Shown piece by piece: positions 31,656 to 42,897 of a DNA stretch of 64,000 nucleotides. Below the pieces are notes generated by a model, which did not search any database, had not been told where the DNA came from, and saw only the letters and a program-made list of their open reading frames with translations. Numbering within the stretch: the stretch's first letter is position 1; each line of letters opens with the position of its first letter. A program made the position numbers and the translations under genes. Source of the stretch: Chionoecetes opilio (lineage: Eukaryota; Arthropoda; Malacostraca; Decapoda; Majidae); the NCBI GenBank assembly GCA_016584305.1, contig JACEEZ010020869.1:95001-159000 (forward strand), in the 5' to 3' direction.

Positions 31656-32444
31656 TGTCTAGCGAACTCTCCCCTCAAGGCCTTCTGAATTAAGAATACA
31701 GCTGTCATGGCTGTATCCAGCAGGCCACAACACTTCACAGGTTGTAGCTGGCATCACACACCACCTGTGCAGTAATGCTGTCCTACCTGTGCCTGTTAAC
31801 ATACAGCATCCCATTGTGCACAGGTGCAACTTTTTTTTCACATGGGTTTTTAACAGCTGCCACCACACCTGGGAAGCCAGTCATTCAGTGGGACAGGTGC
31901 ACAGCTTCCTGAGTTGTTGGAGACACCATTAAGTGGGACACCATGTTAGGGCAAGCTGCAACATCAACTCTTTGGGTTATCACTGGGCTCACTGTAGGCA
32001 GGAACACACCCAGGTCATCGCCAGCACATAGAATTGTATGCGTCCAGTGGCCGGGTAGTGTGAGATAACCACTAATGGGGAGACACCTTAGTTCCTCTTG
32101 GTCCCACTTGCACTCTTATCTTTGAGAAGGTCAGGGGTGATCGGTATTCCTGCTCAGTCAAATCACCGCCATTGCATTCTGTCGCTGCATCACCACTTGG
32201 GCGGAAAACTGGTCCTCGTCTTCTTAACCTCTTTTCGCGTCCTTCCTCCGCCATGTCTCGCCTTTGTTTACCTTAAGCGGCTTCTTCGGAGCAGCAAACA
32301 CTTATTCATATACTCTGCAGGGCTATAGCTTTGCCTAACAAGCTAAACAAAACTTTTTAGCTTTACTTATAGCAACTCATAGAAGCGTCATCCGAGTAGC
32401 TCTGGGCCGGTCCCGCCACTCATAACATTTTGGCCACTTGAGAG
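31656..32444. other. Intergenic with one unassigned small ORF
   Basis: A minus-strand ORF at 32072-32254 begins GAGACATGGCGGAGG, a good translation context, and encodes 60 Arg/Gly-rich residues (MAEEGREKRLRRRGPVFRPS). It could be a first exon, but no partner exon or homologue is recognised. Nothing else seen. Confidence 0.2.
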
Positions 32445-33476
32445 TACCGTATTTTATGGCTTATAAGACGCTGCATCTTGGAAGACGCACCCTGATTTTG
32501 GAAAGAACTTTCTAAGAAAAAAACAAAAACAGACCACCAAAACTGTTGTCCGATACATTTGCACACAAGAACACATTCACTATTCATTATCTTCATTCAG
32601 CACTGCTCATCAGCCATTTTTATTTTCTAGCTTGTATGCGATAGTATAAGTAAACCGTCAGCAGGAGTGAAAACAAACCCGACCACGGCGGTGCAGCTGC
32701 GTGCCTGCCTGGCGTGCCGATCAGCTGAGTCTGGCTTTGTTGTCCTGAGTGACCGGTCCTGAGACCGGTTCCCACTAGTCTGCTTCTACGGCCGCCGTTG
32801 CCTTTCACCGCCCAACAATGATGTCACCATCATCACCTCTTGAGTGGCTGTAGTGGTAACCGGGCACAGTTTGCACCTCCGCTTGAGCGGACACCACTGA
32901 GCGGGAGAGATGACTTTTAATTTAACTTTGTACGGCAGCCAACTCAAGGCCGCTCGGTGTGGTCAACTTTTTTGTGACGTCATTGTTGGGCGGTGAACGG
33001 TAACGGTGGACGTAGAAGCGGACTAGTGGGAACCGGCCTTAAACACCTCTCACGTCCTCTCGTGCCTCACTACGTAGCCTGCCTCCTGTGCCTCACCACG
33101 TAATGTTATAAATTTCCTGTATGCGTGTAGTATTTGTGATGGCTGCATGTACATAAGTATACAAACTTTCATCTAATGTAACAAACAAAGTTCCTTATAC
33201 ACGGAATGGCTGTTGGCGCCAATCTGCCGAGGCGGAATGGCTCCTGCCAGTACTGCAGTAAACATCACAGCATGAAGACATATTAGTTGATTTGAATGTC
33301 TTATGGTATTCAAAATACTTGTAACAGTTAAGTACTGAGGTTACATCATATAAGAGACTGAATTAAATAGCTACCTAAGCTAACCTCCTACAACATTCGT
33401 CTTGGAAGACGCATGAGTGTTTTTCTGGGTATTTTTTAGGGAAAAAAGTGCGTCTTATAAGCCGTAAAATACGGTA
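32445..33476. mobile_element. TIR element, CCGTATTTTATGGC family
   Basis: The ends TACCGTATTTTATGGCTTAT and ATAAGCCGTAAAATACGGTA are inverted and TA-flanked. Both have AAGACGCA words and CTTGGAAGACGCA just inside. It is related to the ends at 16321/29395 and 44690-44757. A smaller MITE is nested at 32759-33042. No transposase. Confidence 0.75.
32759..33042. mobile_element. Nested MITE, Harbinger-like ends
   Basis: Arms of about 65 bp: CCGGTTCCCACTAGTCTGC...CACCGCCCAACAATGATGTC on the left and the inverse on the right, ending GGAACCGG. TGA and TTA flank it, compatible with the TNA duplication of PIF/Harbinger. The spacer is about 150 bp and non-coding. Confidence 0.65.
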
Positions 33477-33790
33477 TCTCATAAATATTCTTTGCCATTC
33501 AGAGCAACTGAAAGCACTGAGTAGCAAAGATTCTTTATAAAAGCCACCCCTGATCTAAAACACACTACACAAACGGTTTCGCACTCAAGTGCTTTTCATA
33601 TTCAACGGAAATGGTATCAGGAAATATTTTTTCTATTAATGAGATGAAGTAGAGTTATTCGTTTTTAAGTGAAAATATGATGTCCATAGCAAACTAGCCC
33701 TTATGGATAGGTGAGCTGGAGGGAAGCAGTCACTTGTCTGTATCCCATGGGAGGGATTGACACCTCTGCTTTCTCTCGCTCGCTCTTTTT
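33477..33790. other. Intergenic, nothing recognised
   Basis: AT-rich, no ORF or repeat structure seen. Confidence 0.4.
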
Positions 33791-33794
33791 TAAT

Positions 33795-35304
33795 TTAAAA
33801 AAATGTATACTTTTACCGAGTTACAAAATATCATACAGAGTATGTTACTATTCACATTACATAAAAATTGTAACATTTACAAGCTAAAGGAGACATAGTT
33901 AGTGTTCCCTATCTAAAAGCCCAACTCTAAATAATTGTGATCTCCTTGCCTTCACCTCAGCAGCCACGCATTCACAAGTTCCTTGAACTCTTGAACAGTT
34001 GTACCGCCAAAGCGTGGCTGCGAGGCAAGGAGAGCATTCCACCAGCTGACGTAGATGAACTGGCACTGGTGGTGCCAAGGACGGCAGCGGGGCTGTAGTA
34101 GCTCTGCGGGGGCTAGGGCAACGGCCCTTGTAGTAACCAAGGCCTGCCGTAGGGGCTGCCGGAGTGTTTGTAGGTGAGGCACCCGCTGCTGATGCACCTT
34201 GTACATCACGGTGAGGCCCGCTACGTCTCGGCGGTGCTGAAGGCTGTAGAGTCGTGGTTCCTGCCCGGCACCACTGTCCCTGATGAGCCCTGTACCTTGT
34301 CAAGGAGAACGAGGTGCTTTTTGGCCGCGTCGCCCCACCCAAGGCACGCATACTCCATGGAAGAGCGAACCTGTGCCTTGTAGAGGACTTTCAACCCCTT
34401 GCTGTCAAGGAGCCATGACATCCTCCTCAGGGATGCCAGCTTTCCCGAAGCCTCTCTGGCGAGCCGCTCAATGTGGGCTCTGAATGTCAGACTGCAGTCA
34501 TAGGTAACCCCCAACACCTCAACCTCGTCCTTGGGCACCAGCGTCTTCCCATTGCAGATAAGGCACAGGCTGCACTCGACCTGGAGACATTGAGCAGCTG
34601 TGTCTTGTGAGGGGCGAATTTTACTTGCCACTTGTTGCCCCAGGCCACGATGCGGCTCAGCGGCGTTTTCATCTGGACAGCAGTGACAGTCTCCTCCCTT
34701 GGGCCGTAGCTCTGCGTCAGGGTGAGATCATCGGCATAGGCCCTCGAGCTGGGGATTAAATTCAAGAGGTCATTAATATATACATTCCAGAGCAGGGGGC
34801 CGAGGCTTCTTCCCTGAGGGACACCTGCTCTGATTGGCTGCAACTCAGACTCCTGCCCATTAATTACCACCTTTAGCTGCCTCTCTCTCAGGTAGTCGCT
34901 GAAAAGTTGAAGGAGTGGCCCATCCACACCTGCAACGCGTAGATTTGTGATGAGGGCTGCGTGCCACACCCGGTCGAAAGCCTGTCGAGAGCCACGACAG
35001 CAGTGGCCATCCCTTGGTCCAGGGCTGCGCTCCATTCCGAGGATAACAGCAGATACAGGTCTGCAGCTGACCTGCCCGGTTTGAACCCAAACTGTTTAGT
35101 GTTGAGCAGGTGGTGCCTCTCAAGGTGCTCAGTGACTCTCGAAGCCACAATAGTCAACAGAACCTTACTGAGCACCGGCAGCATGGACACGGGACGGTAG
35201 ATTTTGGCCTCAATCTTTGCATTTTTCTTATGCTTTTGGCCACCTGATGGTTCTTGGGCAGTAATTGAATAGTGTGGCGAGTGGACGCGCCAGCTCCTCG
35301 GCAC
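33795..35304 (-). mobile_element. CR1/Jockey-type LINE, 5'-truncated
   Basis: Minus strand. In order: IYRPVSMLPVLSKVL, FGFKPGRSAADLYLLL, FDRVWHAALITNLR (catalytic Asp region), the AGVPQG turn and YINDL, AYADDLTL (YADD), WQVKFAPHKTQLL, VEVLGVTYDCSLTFRAHIER, and the C-terminal VSWWNALLASQPRFGGTTV and FKELVNAWLLR ending at a stop near 33952. Frameshifts occur near 34990, 34500 and 34230. This family is familiar from decapod genomes (recalled). It starts mid-RT at a CT-rich tract near 35315. The 3' UTR runs into an A-rich stretch at about 33795. Confidence 0.85.
34221..35035 (-). pseudogene. LINE reverse transcriptase core
   Basis: The catalytic core of the LINE at 33795-35304, split in two frames joined near 34500-34630. 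It contains the palm (YADD box), thumb and the start of the connection region. No start codon is expected here; the copy is truncated and frameshifted, so no active enzyme is encoded. Confidence 0.8.
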
Positions 35305-35814
35305 ACTGGCAGAGTAGACTCTCTCTCTCTCTCTCTCTTTGTGTGTATGTATTGATTTAATGAAAATGATTTACTGTATAGTTTTATTATTACTTATGCA
35401 CTTATACACATTCCTGAGCAAATTTCAATTGAATATAAAAGTATTCATGTTCATATTCCGTCCTTGCATGGTAATTGAGAGAGCGAGAGAAAGTCAGCCA
35501 GCCCCTCTCTCTCACTCACCCATTAAATCCCCCATTACCCATTATTGGTTGTGCCTGATATGCAAGGTTTAGCTACACTTGCCTGCATTGAAGGTCACTA
35601 GCCACTCACCACTCCACTCCTCCACCATGTAGAGTGGTGGCGTGAGGCTCCTATGGTGACCTTAATCCTTGGCTACAAACACTGGCTAGGTGTTAGCTGG
35701 AGGGTGAAGCAGGAAGCACCCATAAGGGGAGCGTCTGGCTATAAATACGAAAATAATAGTGGAACATTTTTCAATACCGAAAATTCCTGAGGAATGACAA
35801 AACGTTTAGTAGTA

Positions 35815-36496
35815 CACTGGTACCTCGACTTACGAGTGCCCCAACTTACGAGTTTTCCGAGTTACGAGCAGTCGCTCGGTCGATTTTTTGCTTTGAGTTG
35901 CGAGCCAAAATCCGAGTTACGAGCTTTTATTTATTTTTCATTATTATTATTATTTTTTTTTTTTTTTTTTTTACGAGCGAGCTTCAGATACACCACCGCT
36001 AGTTGGCGCAGCAAACGCCACAACATCCGCCCAGCATCCCGCGTCTCACTCGTTCACTTCATGTGGTTACCTCGCCGTGGAAGCATCTCTGTTGTGTTGT
36101 GCTCACACAGGCGAATGCAAATGGCGGAGGGTGAGTGCAGTACGTTTAGCGGCAGTTCCACCCACAGCTGTTTCCAACAGCTGATACACAGAGTATAAAC
36201 ACTGGCGAATGCAAATGGCGGAGGGTGAGTGCAGTACGTTTAGCGGCAGTTCCACCCACAACTGTTTCCAACAGCTGATACACAGAGTGTAAACACTGGC
36301 GAATGCAAATGGCGGAGGATGAGTGCAGTCCAGTCATATAGGTACAGTAAAAAAATTGGGGTGGTTTTTTTGGGGCTGGAATGGATTAATGGTATTTCAA
36401 TTAATTTCAATGGGGAAAACTGATTTGATATACGAGAAAATTGAGTTCCGAGCTCGATCAATGAACAAATTAAACTCGTAAGTCAAGGTACCACTG
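35815..36496. mobile_element. Tigger/mariner-like MITE (CAGTGGTACC ends)
   Basis: The ends CACTGGTACCTCGACTTACG and, from the right, CAGTGGTACCTTGACTTACG are TA-flanked (35813-35814, 36497-36498). GAGTTACGAGC words are subterminal. The inside has a roughly 94-bp tandem duplication at 36112-36330. No transposase. Confidence 0.8.
36112..36332. repeat. ~94-bp tandem duplication, 2.3 copies
   Basis: The unit runs GGCGAATGCAAATGGCGGAG to CAGCTGATACACAGAG. Three starts are visible (before 36112, at about 36203 and about 36298), the last copy partial. Confidence 0.85.
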
Positions 36497-36499
36497 TAC

Positions 36500-37600
36500 T
36501 AGTATAATTCCAAAGTTTTAGCGCAAAATTCCTTATGGTTCTGTAGTTATAGATGGCTCCCCCAACCTATCCTCCCTACTACCCACCTTACATCGCACGA
36601 CATCCTGGAGAGATGTGTCTGTAGACTGACACAGAATGCAAATGAGAACTTCCACAGCAAGATGTGGTCACGTGCACGGAAAGCTAAGTTTATTGGCTTC
36701 AAAAGACTATCGTTTGTTGTAGAGTCAGCAATATTGGACCATAACTTCGATTATCAGAAGGCAAGTCTGATGAAATCCTTCAAAGTCAACTCGAAGGCAC
36801 AAAGAAAATCCCTCTCACAACAAAATAAAGAAAGAAGGCACAGCAAAGGCAAGCTACAACCCAAAGCCAAAAAGAGAGAACAAACATCAGGAGACTATGC
36901 ACCTAGTGACTTCTAAGTTCACATTATTTTCCTAGCCAGTGAGGAGTCTGGGCAACTCTGAAGAGATAATACCTTGCCCTGAGGGAGGGCAGAGGGGGAC
37001 TAGGAGCCTGATTTGCTATAAATACATGTGAATTTCTTATCAAGATGTAAATAATCCAAAAAAAACAAAGAAGTATACCTGAAATCACTTCATGTTTTGC
37101 CATTACAGGTGTACCATCGATGGACAAACTTCATCGGCCCGTATCTCAAAACATAAGTTTTCTATGTTCAAAATTCTATTTCTCAGTAAGTGTTTGGTTG
37201 ATTGCATTGAAACAAAAACTAAGAGCAAGAACAATCATTGCTCTTCAAACGACAATTATGTTTAAAAAAATTATGAACTGTGATTTTTATTAGATTTTTT
37301 TTTTGTCAAAAAAATGGAATTTTTCTACATTTAGAAAAAAAAAAAAAAAATCACAATAGACAAATAACAAATATATTGTAACAAAGAAATAAACACCACT
37401 ATGACGTGTCTTAGCCATAATATTTTGAAGGGGGGGGAGCAATAATAACGGAGAACTAGCGCTTTGAAAATTTAGAAAGGGGTGAAAGAGGCACGGAAAG
37501 AAGGGGGGCTAGAAAGGGGCTTGGGATCTAATATTGATGTACATGTTGTCACTACTTCATAACATGAATATCACATTGATTCATGCATATTTAATGTAAA
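36500..37600. other. Intergenic with a possible TTAA-element right end
   Basis: A Lys-rich plus-strand ORF at 36662-36916 has no recognised domain. Near 37610-37637, AGCCGGATGCTCCCCTTAA resembles the end of a TTAA-type element, without a clear partner. The rest is AT-rich. Confidence 0.3.
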
Positions 37601-37624
37601 TATGGCATATCCAATTCTAGCCGG

Positions 37625-38533
37625 ATGCTCCCCTTAAAGGGAGCACTTGCCTGCTTTTGTACTGATGGCCACCAGTGTTACAGGTGCGGAGGTAAAGAGT
37701 TCAGGTCGGCGCCTACGCCAGAACTCCTCCCTGCTTCCCTTGTATTAGGGAATGCTTGGTTAATCCCTGGAGCAGCCTGGCCGGCCTCCACCAGGATTCC
37801 TGCAGGACCAGCTGACGCCTACCACCACATGTGTGCTGGCAGAAGTAGTGCTGCAAAGGAGGACGTGAGGACCTACACTTGTGACGACTGTGGTAAAGTG
37901 TGCTCCAGCAAGGCTGGCATTAATGCACACATCCTCACCCATACACGCAAGACAGGACTGAGGTGTGACCACTGTGGCAAAGTGTTAACTTTTAAGGCTG
38001 ATCTTAGGAGGCACATGCCCATCCACACTGGTGTGAGAGACTTTTGAGTGTCAGGAATGTAGGAAAACATTTATCCACAAGAGCAGTCTTAGGACACACA
38101 TCCTCACCCACACTGGTAAGAGAAACTTTGAGTGCCAGGAGTGTGGGAAAACATTTACCCAGAAAGGCAATCTTAACACACACATGCTCACCCATACTGG
38201 TGCGAGAAACTTTGTGTGTCAGGAGTGTGGGAAAACATTTACCAGCAAGAGCATTCTTAACACACACATGCTCACCCACACTGGTGTGAGAGACTTTGAG
38301 TGCCAGGAGTGTGGGAAAACATATACCAAGAAAAGTAATTTTAACAGACATATGGTCACCCACACTGGTGTGAGAAACTTTGAGTGTCAGGAGTGTGGGA
38401 AAACATTTACTCGCAAGAGCCATCTTAACACATGCTCACCCACACTGGTGAAAGGAAATGCAAGTGTGATGTTTGCGGCAAGTGTTTCCTTACCAAGAGT
38501 CATGTTGCCAAACATATCAAGACACACCTGTGA
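37625..38533 (+). pseudogene. C2H2 zinc-finger gene exon with two frameshifts
   Basis: A terminal exon of a C2H2 zinc-finger protein. A likely splice acceptor ends TGTTACAG at 37683. The text then runs through a Pro/Ala-rich linker to eight fingers: TCDDCGK..HILTH, RCDHCGK..HMPIH, five of the CQECGKTF..HMLTH type, and CKCDVCGK..HIKTH before the TGA at 38531. Linkers are TGVRNFECQ-like instead of TGEKPY. One extra T near 38041 shifts the frame in the third finger. A 4-base loss near 38430 (in the His region of the seventh finger) restores the original frame, so the last finger is in phase with the first. Presumably nuclear DNA-binding when intact. Sequencing error is possible for the first break. 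A related locus is at 47881-48630. Confidence 0.75.
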
Positions 38534-38739
38534 GGAGGGAGTAGCTGTGTGTGGGTAGTGCTTGTGGTGGTGGGTGAGGGGCTTGGAATGACAATCTCAA
38601 CACACGTGTTCACTCACACAGGTGAAAGAAAGTACAAGTGTGATGTTTACTTAACTGAAAGGTTTATTATACAAACTGTAAGAGTATTTTAAACAAGATA
38701 GATTTACTGAGAGGAATATCTAGTGTAAAAGATTTTGAT

Positions 38740-39440
38740 ATACACACAACCCTCGATTTCCCGGACCTCCATTTCCCGGATATCGGATTTGCCGGACAAA
38801 ATCCGAGGTCTGGGGATATGTCAGAGTCCCGGACAATTTTTTTATTTTTTATATTTTTTTAATTTTTTAAATTTTATTATACGTTGTAATGCCTGGTCCT
38901 GTTCGTAAATTGACAAAGTTGTCCGGCGGTCCGAGCGTCTCCTGTCACTCCTGGTCAGTGTCCGCGCCTCCCGCCAGGTGGCAGCATGCTCAGCGGTCGT
39001 ATTGTTTACATTTGGGAACACGACACTCACAGTACACCTGCACCGCCTCCGTCAGTCCCCTGACTCCCACTGCCCCTGGTGCAGAAACATCTCTGAGACT
39101 ATTGAACACTTTCTGCTGCCTCCCGCCAGGTGGCAGCATGCTCAGTGGTCGTATTGTTTACATTTGGACACGACACTCACGGTTCACCTGCACCGCCTCA
39201 GTTAGTCCCCTGACCCCCACTGCCACTGGTGCAGGAACGTCTCTTGAGACTATTGAACACTTTCTGCTGCCTCCCGCCAGATGGCAGCATGCTCAGCGGA
39301 CGTAAAAGTCCGCGGCGGGGTAGTTGATATTAGCGGTTGACGGACAGTAAATACTAGAGTAGGATAAACGTCCGGGGGTGGGTAATGGCATCAGACTGTT
39401 GCGATTCTCGGATTTTTCCGGTTCCCGGACCAGTGCTCCC
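38740..39440. mobile_element. Tigger-like end plus tandem LINE-tail unit
   Basis: 38750-38830 reads ACCCTCGATTTCCCGGACC and GATTTGCCGGAC, as in subterminal regions of Tigger-like elements. A related CTCGGATTTTTCCGGTTCCCGG lies near 39405-39430. Between them is the 151-bp tandem unit. Boundaries uncertain. Confidence 0.4.
38966..39300. repeat. ~151-bp tandem duplication containing a LINE tail
   Basis: GCCTCCCGCCAGRTGGCAGC starts at 38966, 39118 and 39269, giving units of 152 and 151 bp plus a partial copy. Each full unit joins a CTCAGYGGTCGTATTGTTTA block to a scrap of I-group LINE (CACGACACTCAC, CACTGCC(C/A)CTGGTGCA, ACTATTGAACACTTTCTGCT). Confidence 0.85.
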
Positions 39441-40560
39441 CCCTATTAGTCTGGGAAAAAGAGGTTTGTGTGTAATAACATTAACAGAAACATGGTCAGC
39501 TATGACAGGCAAAGTATTTAATCCAGAAATGGAGATAGAGGGGTTCAAGTTATTACACAAGGACAGGTTAGGCAGGAGAGGTGGAGGAGTTGCACTGTAT
39601 GCCAGAGATACATTGCATTGTTTTGTTAACAATGTTATAAAAACAGATGATAGAGTAGTCTATATGGGTGGAAATTATTGAAGGAACTGATAAGATGGTC
39701 TTGGGTATAGTGTACAGGCCTCCAAATTTATGTAAAGAGGATTCCGTTCCTATATGGCAGGAAATAAGCAAGGCTTGTAGATATAATTGATTATGCATGG
39801 TAGGAGATTTTAATCTAATGAACATTGATTGGGATTTAATTGTAGGTGATAATGATGCAGAAGAATTCTTAAAACTAGTTCAGGATAACTTTCTAAAGCA
39901 AGCAATCAAGGAACCTACTGGGGGAGACAATATCCTAGATTTAGTAATAACAAACAGGGAAGATTTAGTTACGGTTGTTGAAGTTAGAGGTCAGTTACGT
40001 AATAGCAATCATTGTGAAATTAGGTTTTGCTTAAAATGGGAGGAAGGTTCTAGAAGTGTTAATATGCAGAGTACCTGACTTCAAAAAGGACTAATTATGC
40101 AGGATTAAGAAGAGATCTGGAAGGGATTAACTGGGAGAGGATAGAGGGTGAAGTGAGGTCTGATGTCGGGGCAGAGGGTGGAGTCAGTGCTAATGAAGTG
40201 TATACATTCTTTGTGAACAAGTTAATTACAGGTCAGAAGAAAAAAAAATCCATAGGACTAAAAAGGAACATGTATAGGAAGGCTAAGGCAGGGCAGGTGA
40301 ACAGTGATCAGTATAATGTGATGGCTAGGACAGTCAAGAAGTTAACAAGAATAGCAAAGAAAAAGTATGAGATTAAGGTTGATGGCCTGGCAAAGACCGA
40401 TCCTAAGGGATTTTTTCAGCTCTATATATAAGACAAAAAGTAGGGAATTGGTGGGTCCGTTAAGAATATATCGGGGGGAGATTGTAAGTTCTCATGCGAT
40501 ATGTGTAAAATTTTAAATGATTTTTTATGAAGTGTTTTTACTCAGGAGGATATGATATGA
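39440..40560 (+). mobile_element. CR1-like LINE endonuclease segment
   Basis: Apurinic-type endonuclease text in several frames: LTETWSAMTG, RLGRRGGGVALYARDTL, then VGDFNLMNIDWD (catalytic Asp/Asn) at 39797, DNILDLVITN, and SNHCEIRF (SDH-like box) near 40010. A linker toward the RT follows (VGPLRIYRGEIVS near 40450; FTQED near 40540). In-frame stops and frame changes show decay. It may be the 5' part of the same family as 45208-46310. Confidence 0.75.
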
Positions 40561-40599
40561 TTTAGAAAGGAACCTAAGGAGGAACCTTTCCTTCCTGCA

Positions 40600-41156
40600 A
40601 AGGAATGCAGAACAGGAGGTCCATGGGAGCTGCTATATGCAGATGATTAAGTCTTGACAGCTGAGACAAAGGAGGAAGTTGAGAGGAGATTTATAGATTG
40701 GAAGCAAGCAATGGAGAGAAGAGGTCTGAAGGTGAATATTTCCAAGGCGAAGATGATGGTAACAGGCAAGAAAATAGCAAATTATACAAGTGGGAAGGTT
40801 TCCCTGTGAAGTGTGCGATAGTGGAGTAGGAATAAACTTTATTCGATGCAAGGAATGTGACAAGTTGTGCCATAAAAGATGTTCGGGAATAGGAAACCTG
40901 AATGGGGTTGTAGATTTCTGTTGTCCAACAGAAATCTAGTGTGTCTTAAGTGTGTGTAAGAAAAATCAACAAAGGGGGCCCACCAGAAGAGGAAGAGGTA
41001 GAAACTATAGAAGTGAATGGTGATGTAATAGAAAAATTGAAACAGTTTTGTTATCTTAGTGACATGTTAGATAGCGAGGGTAGAGTGGAGAGAGCTGTAA
41101 GAAAACGAGTAGCAACTACATGGATGAAGTGGAGAGATATAGCGCGCGTTTTTTAA
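40600..41156 (+). mobile_element. LINE reverse transcriptase fragment with Cys-rich domain
   Basis: WELLYADD near 40630 is followed by a stop where Leu is usual, then KEEVERRFIDWKQAMERRG and LKVNISKAKMM. After a frame change comes a zinc-binding segment, CEVCDSGVGINFIRCKEC, CHKRCSGI (40805-40890). Then VNGDVIEKLKQFCYLSDML and RVATTWMKWRDIA (40950-41150). This RT type with a PHD-like Cys insert is distinct from the neighbouring CR1-like fragment, so two LINE pieces abut near 40570. Confidence 0.7.
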
Positions 41157-41649
41157 CGTTTACGAGGCCGGTCTAGGACGGGCTAGACTGGTCCAGGCTG
41201 CATCGATGCTCGCAAAAATACATCTAGACTGGCCCCGTCCCATTCGTCGTTCCTATTGGCTGGGGGATCAAGTGGGCGGTCCTAGCATCCTGCAAGCTTT
41301 ACTCTCCCCCCCCCCCTCAAGACACACCAAAGGGTTATTAATTTGACTGCAGGTAATAACCTCCTAGTTGGCATAGGAAAGGTGAACCGTGGTCATCATT
41401 CTGTGTGTGATGAGAGTCAGGTTTATAAATCTCTGGATGGAGAAAAAATCCCAACAACACAATATTGCAAGACCTGTCGCAGCCATGTCAAACGTTTACT
41501 ATATATAACCTATATAACCATCATGTATCATATCTATAGGTACTGGCATCTACTACCTGGGGATTTCCATATATAGCAGGCCTTTTACTGGTGGAGTACG
41601 TGTTATTAGCCCTATTATCATGCAAGTTTTAGAGTTACGGTAAATTAAT

Positions 41650-41945
41650 TAAGGGTATGTTCTGGAGACTATTGAACACTTCCTGCTGCCGTGTCAGCGC
41701 TGCCACTCCCACTGTGTAGTGCTACACTCTCAACTCCTCGCCCTGAATGTCCCCACCTTTAACCTGCCCACCCTGCTGGCGGCGGCGGGCGTCCACCTCC
41801 TCACGGCAACACGCTGTCATCCGCCTCACCTGTGCCTTCCTGAGGAAGACAGGTCAGCTACCACGCCTGTGATAGCATCATAGGACATCACCAGGGCTAG
41901 TGTTCCCCAAGGGATCCTCGCAGCCCTAAAACAACAACAACAATA
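41650..41945 (+). mobile_element. I-group LINE 3' fragment
   Basis: Nearly collinear with 14420-14702: ACTATTGAACACTTCCTGCT, GTGTAGTGCTACACTCTCAA, CACCTGTGCCTTCCTGAGG, ATAGCATCATAGGACATCAC and the CCTAAAACAACAACAACAAT tail. Only the last Cys/His motif region and UTR remain. Confidence 0.8.
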
Positions 41946-41949
41946 ATAG

Positions 41950-42185
41950 GCATATTGTTGCTTACCTAAAATCTAATAGGGATAATGTACAGGGGGTGAG
42001 GGGTTCCGTGTCATAAGCCTGGTTTGACTCTCGCTTGCGTACCTCGCCAGAATGCCCCGTCTGGTCGGGGCTCGCCCGCCCACAGCTGATAACTTGTAAA
42101 CAAAACCACAACGACGAAAGTGTACCGTCGAATGAAAGCCATCAATAAATTACGATAACTGACGATATTGTGAATGGATCACAAC
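41950..42185. repeat. Dispersed repeat, also at 51.8-52.6 kb
   Basis: It contains GGTTCCGTGTCATAAGCCTG, CACAGCTGATAA(C/T)TTGTAA and the block GTGTACCGTCGAATGAAAGC...GATATTGTGAATGGATCAC. That block recurs at about 51915, 52365 and 52560. Confidence 0.75.
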
Positions 42186-42188
42186 ATA

Positions 42189-42897
42189 CAGTACTCGTCA
42201 AAAGTATGCGGCGCCCTGCTCCTGCCTCCGCACAACAAACAATACATAGGTAAGGAAATTTATAGAAAATAATGTATTATAATTACCTTTTAATACTTGG
42301 TTGAGTGGCCTATTCTCTTCTTCACGGCTTGGAGACGTCAGGGTAGTGAAAGAGCTAGGTTTCTTAGGTGTTCAGGTGAGATGTTTGCCCAGGACTCACG
42401 GATGTCCTTCTCGAATATGGGTATAGAGCTGACGTCTTTCCCCTGCAGATCCTTCTTGACCATGTGCCAGAGGTTCTCAATTGGGTTGAGGTCCGGGCTG
42501 TTACCTGGCCAATCCTTTATGAAGGGTACCATGCAGTAATCAAGCCACTTAGTGACAGATTTGGCAGTGTGAGCAGGAGCACCGTCCTGTTGAAACACAC
42601 TGGGACGTGTGAGATCGAAAGAATCTGGCAAATGTTCGCAAAGTACCTCCAGGTAAACAGCTTGATTCACTTTAAGGTTTTTAGGAAGCACAACAAGCTT
42701 GCCTAAACCTCTGCCAGAGAAACAACCCCACACCATAAGTGAATCTGGGTGTTTTACGGTGCTCTCCACATACCGTGAGTCGTGACCCTGCCTTGTGTTT
42801 TGCACTTATCAGTGGTGATTGTGGTATCATATTTTTATTATGGCACCTACCAAGGAACTAAGCAAAGAAACCATTGCTCAGATCATTGGTTTAAAGC
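42189..42897 (-). mobile_element. Tc1-like DNA transposon, rearranged
   Basis: The left end CAGTACTCGTCAAAAGTATG at about 42189 is a Tc1-type terminal repeat. The transposase C-terminal half is on the minus strand (42290-42805). The N-terminal text (MAPTKELSKETIAQIIGLK) lies on the opposite strand at 42841-42897, so the element has been internally inverted and truncated. No right terminal repeat is seen. Confidence 0.75.
42290..42805 (-). pseudogene. Tc1-like transposase, C-terminal part
   Basis: The DDE catalytic domain of a Tc1 transposase: SLMVWGCFSGRGLGKLV (first Asp region degraded), FQQDGAPAHTAK (second Asp) and WPGNSPDLNPIENLWHMVKK (Glu). It cuts and joins at TA. A TGA at 42336-42338 interrupts the text where Arg fits (CGA to TGA), after which the reading continues in frame (RLQAVKKRIGHSTKY) to a TAA at 42290-42292. 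The helix-turn-helix N-terminus is missing from this strand. Confidence 0.8.

Noticed and set aside
36662..36916. Lys-rich ORF as a host gene
   Set aside because: Only low-complexity basic text, no domain, no supporting context.
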